A stretch of DNA of 64,000 nt. Source: Noviherbaspirillum cavernae. Its GTDB lineage: Bacteria; Pseudomonadota; Gammaproteobacteria; Burkholderiales; Burkholderiaceae_D. Under the pieces are notes generated by a model. It was not told the DNA's origin. It was given only the letters and a program-made list of their open reading frames with translations, and ran no database searches. Positions within the stretch are counted from its first letter, which is position 1. Each line of letters starts with the position of its first letter. The stretch is from positions 2,170,001-2,234,000 of the forward strand of contig NZ_QYUN01000002.1 of NCBI RefSeq assembly GCF_003590875.1. Reading direction: 5' to 3'. Shown here piece after piece: positions 56,023-64,000 of this stretch. Position numbers and translations under genes: made by a program.

Positions 56023-57717
56023 ATGACGTCAAGTCAGAACCAGAGCATCCTGGAACAATATGGCCCCCGCGATTCGATGGAATATGACGTCGTGATCGTC
56101 GGCGGCGGCCCGGGTGGCCTTGCCACCGCAATTCACCTGAAGCAATTGGCTGCGGACCGCGGGATGGATATTTCAGTGTGCCTGCTTGAAAAGGGCTCGG
56201 AACCTGGCGCACACATCCTGTCGGGGGCCGTAATGGATCCGCGCGCCATTACAGAGCTGTTCCCGAACTGGAAGGAACTTGGCGCGCCACTGAACCAGCC
56301 AGTAACCGGCGACGACGTGCTTTTTCTCTCCGAGACAGGTGCAACGCGAACACCTGATTGGCTGGTTCCGCGCAATTTCCACAATGATGGCTGCTACGTC
56401 ATCTCATTGAGCAATGTCGTCAAGTGGATGGCGCAACAGGCAGAAAGTCTTGGCGTTGAAATCTTCCCGGGCTTCGCGGCAGCCGAAGTGCTGTACGACG
56501 AACAGGGTCGAGTCAAGGGTGTAGCCACGGGCAACATGGGCATTGGCAAAGATGGGCAACCCACCGACCACTTCCAGCTCGGAATGGAGCTGTTGGGCAA
56601 ATACACGATTTTTGCCGAAGGTGCTCGCGGCCATTTGGGCAAAGAGCTGATCGCAAAGTTCAAGCTCACCGACGGTAAAGACCCGCAGAGCTATGCCATC
56701 GGCATCAAGGAGTTGTGGGAGATCGATCCAGCCAAAGCCAGACCCGGTCTGGTTGTCCATACTGCTGGCTGGCCAATGACTGACGACACCTTTGGCGGCG
56801 GATTCCTCTATCACCTGGAAGACAACAAGGTCACGCTGGGTTTTGTCATCGGACTGGATTACCAAAATCCCTACATGAGCCCTTTCGAGGAGATGCAGCG
56901 TTGGAAGACGCACCCCTCTATCCGGGCGCATATCGAGGGTGGCAAGCGGATCGGCTACGGCGCGCGTGCGATCAACAACGGCACGCCGCAAGCGCTGCCC
57001 AAGACGGTGTTCCCCGGCGGGGCATTGGTAGGCTGCGACGCCGGCTTTCTGAATGCCGCACGCATCAAGGGTAGTCATGCTGCAATCAAATCCGGCATGA
57101 TGTGCGCCGAGGCACTGGCAGATGCGCTCAAGGCTGGCCGCGCCCAAGACGAACTGGCGGCCTTCCCTGCAGCTTTCGAAAAGAGCTGGCTGAAAGAGGA
57201 GCTTGACCAGACGCGCAACTTCAAACTCTGGTTCAAGAAGGGCAAGTTGGTAGGCAATCTGATGACCGGCATCGAGCAATGGCTGCTGCCCAAGCTCGGC
57301 GTGCAAAGCCCCCCGTGGACTCTGCATGCCGTCAAGCCCGATCATGCGTACCTGAAGCCGGCAAGCCAATGCCCAAAGATCGATTACCCCAAGCCCGATG
57401 GCAAGCTTAGCTTCGACCGCCTGTCCTCTGTATTCATCAGCAACACCAACCATGAGGAAAACCAGCCGGCTCATCTCACCCTCAAGGATGAAGCAGTGCC
57501 CGTGGCGGTCAACCTAGTTACCTACGCAGGTCCCGAAAGTCGCTACTGCCCGGCCGGTGTGTACGAATTCGTTAAAACGGATGCCGGAGAAGATCGCCTG
57601 CAAATCAATGCCCAAAACTGCGTGCATTGCAAAACCTGCGATATCAAGGATCCAACCCAGAATATCGTATGGGTGACGCCGGAAGGCGGCGGCGGACCGA
57701 ACTATTCAGGCATGTAG
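56023..57717 (+). CDS. Electron transfer flavoprotein-ubiquinone oxidoreductase
   Basis: 564-residue membrane-associated flavoprotein that passes electrons from ETF to ubiquinone during fatty-acid and amino-acid oxidation. It has the FAD motif VIVGGGPGGLATA (about 19-31), the ETF-QO segment FPGGALVGCDAGFLN, and a C-terminal [4Fe-4S] site with YCPAGVYEF and CVHCKTCDIKDPTQNI. Length is standard. A GGAGAG ribosome site precedes the ATG. It is a single gene closed by a terminator. etfAB are not in the window. Confidence 0.96.
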   Translation: MTSSQNQSILEQYGPRDSMEYDVVIVGGGPGGLATAIHLKQLAADRGMDISVCLLEKGSEPGAHILSGAVMDPRAITELFPNWKELGAPLNQPVTGDDVLFLSETGATRTPDWLVPRNFHNDGCYVISLSNVVKWMAQQAESLGVEIFPGFAAAEVLYDEQGRVKGVATGNMGIGKDGQPTDHFQLGMELLGKYTIFAEGARGHLGKELIAKFKLTDGKDPQSYAIGIKELWEIDPAKARPGLVVHTAGWPMTDDTFGGGFLYHLEDNKVTLGFVIGLDYQNPYMSPFEEMQRWKTHPSIRAHIEGGKRIGYGARAINNGTPQALPKTVFPGGALVGCDAGFLNAARIKGSHAAIKSGMMCAEALADALKAGRAQDELAAFPAAFEKSWLKEELDQTRNFKLWFKKGKLVGNLMTGIEQWLLPKLGVQSPPWTLHAVKPDHAYLKPASQCPKIDYPKPDGKLSFDRLSSVFISNTNHEENQPAHLTLKDEAVPVAVNLVTYAGPESRYCPAGVYEFVKTDAGEDRLQINAQNCVHCKTCDIKDPTQNIVWVTPEGGGGPNYSGM

Positions 57718-57745
57718 AAAAAAAGCCGCAATTGCGGCTTTTTTT
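57718..57745. terminator. Palindromic terminator after ETF-QO
   Basis: A 28-bp perfect palindrome (A7-GCCGCAA-TTGCGGC-T7) begins directly after the stop codon. It can work on both strands and also ends the minus-strand NUDIX transcript 80 bp away. Confidence 0.88.
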
Positions 57746-57825
57746 ACACCTGTTCCCTCTACAAAGGTCCGCTGACGGCCCCGGTCATCAAGATGATGCG
57801 GAGTTCGGCAAGGGTTCCTTTGGAA

Positions 57826-58380
57826 CTAAAGCGGCCATTGTTCGTTTAGCATCTTGTCCAGCCAAAATGCGCCAATCACGGTTTTCACATCCGTAATCTT
57901 TCCTTCTCGGACCCACGCCAGCATTTCAGGAGCCGATGCCTTGAACGTTTCGAGGAATTCCCCATCGTCAAGTTGACGCTCACCTGCGATCAGACCACGC
58001 GCAAGAAAAATATCGAGATGCTCATTGGAATATGCGATTGCATTATGTATGGTGCAAACAAATTTCCAATCCGCCGCGATATATCCGGTTTCTTCCTGCA
58101 ATTCGCGCTTTGCACAAACCAAAGGATCTTCGTCAGGATCGATTTTTCCAGCTGGAAATTCAATGAAGACCTGATCCAGTGGATAGCGGAATTGCCGCTC
58201 CAAAAGCACGGATCCATCGTCGAACAGAGGCAGAATGACAACTGCGCCGGGATGCTTGACGTATTCTCGTGTAGCACTTTTTCCGTCAGGCAGCTTTACC
58301 GTGTCGCTTTGGATTTTCAGAAAATGGCCGTTATACGTCTCGATGCTATCGACCTGTGTTTCCCTTAAATGCTTGTCCAT
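57826..58380 (-). CDS. NUDIX hydrolase, ADP-ribose pyrophosphatase-like
   Basis: 184-residue protein with a complete Nudix box beginning GKIDPDEDPLV and ending RELQEETGY (about residues 96-118), metal-binding glutamates included. The N-terminal strand region and the VEFPAGK-like lead (FIEFPAGKID) match the NudF group of ADP-sugar pyrophosphatases. It lies 66 bp downstream of the DUF2818 gene in the nuo direction, a common beta-proteobacterial position. Confidence 0.9.
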   Translation of the reverse strand: MDKHLRETQVDSIETYNGHFLKIQSDTVKLPDGKSATREYVKHPGAVVILPLFDDGSVLLERQFRYPLDQVFIEFPAGKIDPDEDPLVCAKRELQEETGYIAADWKFVCTIHNAIAYSNEHLDIFLARGLIAGERQLDDGEFLETFKASAPEMLAWVREGKITDVKTVIGAFWLDKMLNEQWPL

Positions 58381-58446
58381 GCATCAAATCCTGTCGAAAT
58401 ATGAGTTCAATCCGCCAGCCCAAGCTCCGCATGCATATCCGCTCAA

Positions 58447-58752
58447 TCAACCATGTCGCTTGCGCAAATAGCGGAATACATAGCCCGGAAACGCAAATAC
58501 AATAAAGAGACAGGCAGTGATCGCATAGAATTCCCAACGCTGTGGAAACACGTTACCGGCATGCGCTTCAAGCAAATAAGCGATACCGCGAATCACCGCG
58601 TATAGAACAAGCAGCTCAACCAGGCGCAACCAGAACGGTTTTGTCAAATGAGACAAAGGAATCACCGCAAACATCCGCTCATTCAGAAACGGCAAGTTTG
58701 CGGCAATCAGCGCCAGCAAAATCACGAACCAGCTTGAAAGGGAAACATCCAC
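58447..58752 (-). CDS. DUF2818 membrane protein
   Basis: 101-residue protein with three hydrophobic helices (about 8-22, 42-60, 73-92) and a basic C-terminus. It matches the DUF2818 family, known almost only from beta-proteobacteria next to nuoN. It follows nuoN by 9 bp, so it is co-transcribed with complex I genes. Its function is unknown; a link to complex I is inferred from position. Confidence 0.85.
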   Translation of the reverse strand: MDVSLSSWFVILLALIAANLPFLNERMFAVIPLSHLTKPFWLRLVELLVLYAVIRGIAYLLEAHAGNVFPQRWEFYAITACLFIVFAFPGYVFRYLRKRHG

Positions 58753-58761
58753 TTGAATAGG

Positions 58762-60246
58762 TTATCCGGCCAGCGTCTTGACGATCGACGTGGCGCAAAT
58801 TGCCATCAACGGCCCCGGCAATATACCGAGCGCAAGAATGGCAAGGCCGTTGACACTAAGGGCCACGCTCATGTCTTTGCTGGTCGCGATAGGCGTCGTG
58901 TCGACTGCATCGTCGAAATACATGACTTTGACTACACGCAGATAATAGAAAGCGCCGATCAGAGACAACAGCACGGAGAATACTGCGAGCCAGACTTGGC
59001 CTGTACCCAACACGGCTTGCAACACCGACAGCTTGGCGTAGAAACCGGCAGTCGGCGGAATACCGGTCAACGAGAACATCAAGATAAGCATGACGAAGGC
59101 GAACCATGGACTACGTTGATTCAGCCCTTTGAAATCATCAATATTCTCGGCTTCGAATCCTGCACGCGCCAGCAACATGATCACGCCGAATGTCGCTAGT
59201 GTCGTCAATACATAGGTGATCGAATAGAACAGTGCGGAGCTGTATGCGTTCGCCGCAGAGTTGGCATTTCCATTGACAACGCCAGACAACAGACCAAGCA
59301 GCATGAAGCCCATTTGCGCAATGGTCGAGTACGCCAGCATGCGCTTCAGATTCGTTTGCGCAATCGCAGTGATATTGCCAATTACCATCGACAATACCGC
59401 CATGATGGTCAGCATCTGCTGCCAGTCGATTGCAAGCGGCAGCAAACCTTCCACCAACAGCCGAATGCAGATTGCGAAGGCGGCCAGTTTCGGCGCACCT
59501 CCCAGCAACAAGGTGACAGCTGTCGGTGCGCCCTGATACACGTCAGGCACCCACATGTGAAATGGCACGACGCCAAGCTTGAAGGCAAGACCCGAAACCA
59601 GAAAAACCACACCGAAAACAAGTATTGTCTTGTTAACCGTCCCCGACGCTGTGACTTTCGCAACTTCACTCAAGTCGAGCGAGCCGGTAGCGCCATACAG
59701 CATCGACATGCCATAGAGAAGAAAGCCCGACGACAATGCGCCGAGAATGAAGTACTTCATTGCTGCCTCGGTAGAAACCGCATTGCTGCGACGCAGCGCC
59801 ACCAAGGCATACAAGGATAACGACATCAGTTCGAGGCCAAGGTAAATAATCAGAAAGTTATTCCCCGAAATCATGACCATTTGCCCCAGCAACGAGAACA
59901 ACGCGAGAACATAGAACTCGCCGCCCAAGGTACCTCCCAGCATGCCACGGTCAGTGGCGTACTGACGAGAATAGATCAATGTCAATGCAACAGCGACATA
60001 CGAAAAGACTTTTAGCAGACTCGACATCGGATCCGACACGAACATATTGCTGAAAGTGTAGACCGTTGTCCCGTTGTTCATATCCGCAAGACTCAACGCA
60101 GTACAGACAGCCAGCGTGGCAAGCGTCAGCAAATAGGTAATATTCCTTTTCGCATCGGCAAGAAACATGTCAATCAACAAGATTGCGGACGCGGCGACCA
60201 GCAGGAAGATTTCAGGATAGGTCGGTGCAAGATTTATATTGTTCAT
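58762..60246 (-). CDS. nuoN: NADH-quinone oxidoreductase subunit N
   Basis: 494-residue antiporter-like membrane subunit of complex I with about 14 helices. Conserved acids and lysines of the proton channel are in [16 protein letters not shown] (Glu) and the [20 protein letters not shown] block (Lys, His). It follows nuoM by 48 bp and is the last classical nuo gene. Confidence 0.95.
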   Translation of the reverse strand: MNNINLAPTYPEIFLLVAASAILLIDMFLADAKRNITYLLTLATLAVCTALSLADMNNGTTVYTFSNMFVSDPMSSLLKVFSYVAVALTLIYSRQYATDRGMLGGTLGGEFYVLALFSLLGQMVMISGNNFLIIYLGLELMSLSLYALVALRRSNAVSTEAAMKYFILGALSSGFLLYGMSMLYGATGSLDLSEVAKVTASGTVNKTILVFGVVFLVSGLAFKLGVVPFHMWVPDVYQGAPTAVTLLLGGAPKLAAFAICIRLLVEGLLPLAIDWQQMLTIMAVLSMVIGNITAIAQTNLKRMLAYSTIAQMGFMLLGLLSGVVNGNANSAANAYSSALFYSITYVLTTLATFGVIMLLARAGFEAENIDDFKGLNQRSPWFAFVMLILMFSLTGIPPTAGFYAKLSVLQAVLGTGQVWLAVFSVLLSLIGAFYYLRVVKVMYFDDAVDTTPIATSKDMSVALSVNGLAILALGILPGPLMAICATSIVKTLAG

Positions 60247-60294
60247 GTCGTCGTCGCTAATGAGCGCTCAGCTGTGCGTTCGCTATGTGTCTCT

Positions 60295-61785
60295 TCAATT
60301 GATCTTTGAAATGGCAGCATGCTTGAGCAAATCAGCCACTGAAGTCTGCATCAGATCGGTGAATGGTGCCGGATATACGCCCATTGCAATAACGGCAATA
60401 GCCAGTAATCCGAGCATGAAAAATTCGCGATTGCTCAAATCCTGCAGTTGCGCCACATGCTCATTGCCAACCGTACCAAAGATCACCCGCTTTACCAGCC
60501 ACAACGAATACGCCGCTCCAAAAATGAGTGCGGTTGCTGCAAGCAGGCCGATCCAGAAATCGAACTTGACGGCACCAAGAATCACCATGAATTCGCCAAC
60601 GAACCCGGATGTCGCCGGCAATCCGCAATTAGCCAATGAGAACAGAACAAAGAAGGTTGCAAACTTCGGCATCGTATTCACGACGCCACCGTAGTCTGCT
60701 ATCTCACGGGAATGCATCCGATCATACAAAACACCAATGCAAAGGAACATCGCCCCCGACACAAACCCGTGGGAGATCATTTGTATGATTCCGCCCTGCA
60801 TCGCCATGTCATTGAAGACAAAGAAACCGAGCGTCACAAAGCCCATGTGCGCGATGGAGGAATATGCCACCAGTTTTTTCATATCTGCCTGAACCAATGC
60901 AACCAAGCCAATATAGATCACGGCAATCAGTGACAAGGTAATGATGAATCCCGATAGCGCATGACTTGCATCGGGTGTAATCGGCAACGAGAATCGCAGA
61001 AAGCCGTACGCGCCAAGCTTCAGCATGATCGCTGCCAGCACAACAGACCCGCCGGTTGGTGCCTCGACGTGAGCATCAGGCAGCCAGGTATGCACCGGCC
61101 ACATCGGCACCTTGACAGAAAAGGCCATCAGGAACGCAAGGAAAATCAGGATCTGCTCATTCAACGCCAATGGCAATTTATGCCATGTCGGAATATCGAA
61201 GCTTCCGCCGGATTTGAAATACAGATACAAAATTGCAACCAGCGTCAGCAACGAGCCAAGCAAGGTATAGAGAAAGAACTTCACCGCGGCGTATACGCGG
61301 TTTGCACCGCCCCACACGCCGATGATGATGAACATCGGTATCAGCGTCGCCTCAAAAAACACATAAAACAGCAGTCCATCCAGCGCACAGAACACACCGA
61401 TCATCAAGCCGGAAAGGATCAGAAACGCGCCCATGTACTGGGCAACACGCTTTTCAATCACTTCCCAGCCGGCGATCACGACAATAATCGTGATGAATGC
61501 AGTCAGCAGGATGAACCATACCGAGATGCCATCAATCCCGAGGAAGTAGTTGACATTGAAGCGCTCGATCCAGCCTGCCTTTTCAACAAATTGAAAACCG
61601 TGCGCCGCCTTGTCAAAGTTCTGAACCAGAGGCAGTGTTACCAAAAAGCTGGCGATCGAACCGACCAATGACACGCTTCTGACCAAGCCAGGATTTTCAT
61701 CACGTCCGATTGCGAGAACAAGCAGGCCAAATACGATCGGCAACCAGATCGCAAGGCTCAGATAAGGAACAGTTGACTGCATCAT
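60295..61785 (-). CDS. nuoM: NADH-quinone oxidoreductase subunit M
   Basis: 496-residue antiporter-like subunit with about 14 helices. The channel residues are in FYVFFEATLIPMFIIIG (Glu) and FSVKVPMWPVHTWLPDAH (Lys, His). The start MMQSTVPYLSLAIWLP at 61785 is by homology; the next ATG (61782) is equivalent and neither has a strong ribosome site. It follows nuoL by 26 bp. Confidence 0.95.
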   Translation of the reverse strand: MMQSTVPYLSLAIWLPIVFGLLVLAIGRDENPGLVRSVSLVGSIASFLVTLPLVQNFDKAAHGFQFVEKAGWIERFNVNYFLGIDGISVWFILLTAFITIIVVIAGWEVIEKRVAQYMGAFLILSGLMIGVFCALDGLLFYVFFEATLIPMFIIIGVWGGANRVYAAVKFFLYTLLGSLLTLVAILYLYFKSGGSFDIPTWHKLPLALNEQILIFLAFLMAFSVKVPMWPVHTWLPDAHVEAPTGGSVVLAAIMLKLGAYGFLRFSLPITPDASHALSGFIITLSLIAVIYIGLVALVQADMKKLVAYSSIAHMGFVTLGFFVFNDMAMQGGIIQMISHGFVSGAMFLCIGVLYDRMHSREIADYGGVVNTMPKFATFFVLFSLANCGLPATSGFVGEFMVILGAVKFDFWIGLLAATALIFGAAYSLWLVKRVIFGTVGNEHVAQLQDLSNREFFMLGLLAIAVIAMGVYPAPFTDLMQTSVADLLKHAAISKIN

Positions 61786-61811
61786 GTTTGTATTGGTTTT
61801 ACTTGGCCAAC

Positions 61812-63857
61812 TTATTTGGCAAACGAGGGGAAAGGCATGAAATAGATCAGGAAGCCCAAGACACCGATAATCATCACGAACGCATAGTGATAGATATAGC
61901 CGGATTGAAAATGGCGTACCACAGTTGAGAACCAACCCACCATCTTGGCACTGCCATTGACGATCAGACCATCAATCAGCGTTCTATCGCCGACTTTCCA
62001 GAGCCCCCCCCCCAGCAATCGCGCGCCACCGGCAAAGACAACTTCATTGATCCTGTCCATGTAATATTTTTGGTCGAGCAGCGTATAAATCGCGTGGAAT
62101 TTGCTGTAGAACCAAGCTGGGACTTTCGGATTGACGAGATAGCAGTAATACGCCGAGACTACACCGGCCAAGGCAAGCATAAACGGCAAGGAGGTAAATC
62201 CATGCAGAGCCATCGCCACCGCACCATGGAAGTGGTGAGCCAACTCTGTCATGGCAGGATGCGACTCGCCCACAAAGATCGCGCCTTTGAAGAAATCGCC
62301 ATGCAGCATTGGGCCAATGGTCAGGAAACCGATCACCACTGATGGGATCGCCAGCAAAATCAGCGGGACGGTAACAACCCACGGGGCTTCATGCGGCTTT
62401 TCGCCCGGCGCCAGTCCATGATGCTGCTCATCGCTGTGTTCGTCATGGCTGTGATCCTGATGTTCGTCGTGCGGTTTGCCAAAACGCTCCTCTCCGTGGA
62501 ATACCAGGAAATACATGCGGAACGAATAAAAAGCGGTGACAAATACACCGGCCAAGACGGCAAAATTGGCGAATCCCGCGCCCGGCAAGTGAGTCTGGTG
62601 CACTGCCTCGATAATGCTGTCCTTCGAGTAGAAGCCGGAAAAGAATGGCGTGCCGATCAATGCGAGCGAACCCAGTAATGACGTGATCCAGGTAATCGGC
62701 ATGTATTTGCGCAAGCCGCCCATGTTCCGAATATCCTGATCGTGATGCATGCCGATGATCACTGCACCTGCCGCCAGGAACAGCAAGGCCTTGAAGAAGG
62801 CGTGAGTCATCAAGTGAAACACGCCGATCGAATATGCGGAAGCACCCAATGCAACTGTCATATAGCCAAGCTGAGACAGGGTGGAATACGCCACTACGCG
62901 CTTGATGTCATTCTGAATGATGCCAAGGAAGCCCATGAACAGGGCAGTGATGGAACCGATGACAAGCACGAACGACAAGGCAGTGTCGGACAACTCGAAG
63001 AGAGGTGACATGCGGGCGACCATGAAAATACCTGCTGTCACCATTGTCGCGGCGTGGATCAGTGCAGAGATCGGTGTCGGACCTTCCATTGAGTCAGGCA
63101 ACCACACATGCAGTGGAAACTGGGCCGATTTACCCATCGCCCCGATAAACAGGCAGATGCAGGCAACCGTCAGCAACATCCAATTCGAGCCGGGCAACAG
63201 CAGCGTGGCAAGCTGGTCCTTCCGGGCGAACACTTCCCCGTAATTCATGGAGCCGGCATATGCCAACAGCAAGCCGATTCCGAGAATGAAGCCGAAGTCG
63301 CCGACACGATTGACCAAAAATGCTTTCATGTTGGCGAAGATCGCGGTCGGTCGTGTGTACCAGAAACCAATCAACAAATAGGAAACCAGCCCGACTGCTT
63401 CCCAGCCAAAGAACAGCTGCAGGAAGTTATTGCTCATTACCAGCATGAGCATCGAGAAGGTAAAGAGCGAAATGTAGGAGAAAAAGCGGTTGTAACCCTC
63501 ATCGTCGGCCATGTAGCCGATGGTATAAATGTGCACCATCAGTGACACAAAGGTCACTACGCACATCATCATCGCGGTAAGGCTGTCAACCAGGAAGCCG
63601 ATTTCGAGCTTGATGCCGCCAACGTTCATCCACTCGTAGAGAGTGCCGTTATAGGTTGCGCCATCCATGACCGCCAGCAGTGTTTGGCACGAAATGATGA
63701 AGGCGATCAGCACCCCCAGTATCGTTACCGAATGTGACGCAGTGCGGCCGACCTTGTTGCCAAAGAACTTTGTACCAAACAGCCCTGCGATTGCAGAGCC
63801 CACCAGTGGTGCAAGTGGCACAGCCAAGAGAAGGTTAGGGTTGAGTTGCCCCGCCAT
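61812..63857 (-). CDS. nuoL: NADH-quinone oxidoreductase subunit L
   Basis: 681-residue antiporter-like subunit with about 16 helices and the long lateral helix near the C-terminus. It has FFGWEAVGLVSYLLIGFW and KSAQFPLHVWLPDSMEGPTP (channel Lys/His). Two oddities: a His/Asp-rich soluble insert (about residues 445-480) and a run of ten G on the coding strand (62013-62004) coding LGGGL near residue 614, where slippage would cause a frameshift. The reading frame is intact in this sequence. Confidence 0.95.
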   Translation of the reverse strand: MAGQLNPNLLLAVPLAPLVGSAIAGLFGTKFFGNKVGRTASHSVTILGVLIAFIISCQTLLAVMDGATYNGTLYEWMNVGGIKLEIGFLVDSLTAMMMCVVTFVSLMVHIYTIGYMADDEGYNRFFSYISLFTFSMLMLVMSNNFLQLFFGWEAVGLVSYLLIGFWYTRPTAIFANMKAFLVNRVGDFGFILGIGLLLAYAGSMNYGEVFARKDQLATLLLPGSNWMLLTVACICLFIGAMGKSAQFPLHVWLPDSMEGPTPISALIHAATMVTAGIFMVARMSPLFELSDTALSFVLVIGSITALFMGFLGIIQNDIKRVVAYSTLSQLGYMTVALGASAYSIGVFHLMTHAFFKALLFLAAGAVIIGMHHDQDIRNMGGLRKYMPITWITSLLGSLALIGTPFFSGFYSKDSIIEAVHQTHLPGAGFANFAVLAGVFVTAFYSFRMYFLVFHGEERFGKPHDEHQDHSHDEHSDEQHHGLAPGEKPHEAPWVVTVPLILLAIPSVVIGFLTIGPMLHGDFFKGAIFVGESHPAMTELAHHFHGAVAMALHGFTSLPFMLALAGVVSAYYCYLVNPKVPAWFYSKFHAIYTLLDQKYYMDRINEVVFAGGARLLGGGLWKVGDRTLIDGLIVNGSAKMVGWFSTVVRHFQSGYIYHYAFVMIIGVLGFLIYFMPFPSFAK

Positions 63858-63884
63858 AGTGGACCTTAACGTTATTTTTTGTAG

Positions 63885-64000
63885 TTAACCCTTGAGACTG
63901 TCGAGATCTTCGACATTGATGGTGTCCAGATTACGGAACAAAACCACCAGAATGGCGAGACCGATTGCGGATTCCGCAGCAGCCACAGTAAGGATGAAGA
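63885..64000 (-). CDS. nuoK: NADH-quinone oxidoreductase subunit K, C-terminal part (cut by window edge)
   Basis: The minus strand reads [18 protein letters not shown], then [18 protein letters not shown] and a TAA stop at 63887-63885. This is the conserved C-terminus of NuoK, including the TM3 glutamate in [10 protein letters not shown]. About two thirds of the gene lies beyond the edge. It precedes nuoL by 27 bp. Confidence 0.93.
   Translation of the reverse strand, partial: FILTVAAAESAIGLAILVVLFRNLDTINVEDLDSLKG

Overview
The window is a gap-free stretch of a Gram-negative chromosome that looks like Burkholderiales, most likely Oxalobacteraceae (Herminiimonas/Herbaspirillum relatives). This rests on gene order (hom-thrC-moeA-moaD-moaE-crcB-clpB; thrS-infC-rpmI-rplT-pheS-pheT-ihfA-merR; nuoK-L-M-N followed by a DUF2818 gene and a NUDIX gene) and on beta-proteobacterial protein style. 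It is an inference, because no rRNA lies in the window. Most of it is core genome. I see no insertion sequence, prophage, CRISPR array or integron.

Layout. 1-0.9 kb: 5' part of a Cache-type membrane sensor (cut by the window edge). 1.0-6.2 kb (minus): clpB behind a heat-shock promoter, then the crcB/moaE/moaD/moeA group. 6.2-13.5 kb: threonine/alanine metabolism, with a threonine-degrading pair (SDR-type tdh plus kbl) and a divergent XRE-cupin regulator sitting between thrC and hom, then alaA. 13.7-21.3 kb (plus): an Mth938-like gene followed by a complete arn operon for 4-amino-4-deoxyarabinose modification of lipid A, with ArnA split into two proteins. 21.5-27.2 kb: bcp, phoH, an uncharacterised gene downstream of a strong LexA-type box, a PhzF-family gene and ppnN.

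27.6-38.4 kb (minus): a branched-chain-type ABC importer with two binding proteins, preceded by a secreted 3-hydroxybutyrate-oligomer hydrolase, an SDR and a sigma-54 activator. A -24/-12 promoter and helically phased GGACA repeats lie between the activator and the SDR. 38.6-46.7 kb (minus): merR, ihfA, pheT, pheS, rplT, rpmI, infC (AUA start), thrS and a tRNA-Val. 46.9-50.5 kb: a cation diffusion facilitator, relA and ridA. 50.5-57.7 kb: an alpha/beta hydrolase, bdhA, the two 3-oxoacid CoA-transferase subunits, a PAS-LuxR regulator, a thioesterase, an SDR and ETF-ubiquinone oxidoreductase. 57.8-64 kb (minus): NUDIX hydrolase, DUF2818 and nuoN-M-L-K (nuoK cut by the edge).

How it fits together. 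Two separate loci can act in series on polyhydroxybutyrate-derived carbon: the 34-38 kb locus would release 3-hydroxybutyrate from oligomers, and the 51-54 kb locus would oxidise it to acetoacetate and activate it to acetoacetyl-CoA. Reducing power from acyl-CoA oxidation would enter the quinone pool through ETF-QO, and NADH would enter through the Nuo complex. The least explained items are the LexA box in front of an unknown gene, the sigma-54 operator array, a Walker A Lys-to-Arg change in LivF, a TM5 metal-ligand change in the CDF protein and a ten-guanine run in nuoL.
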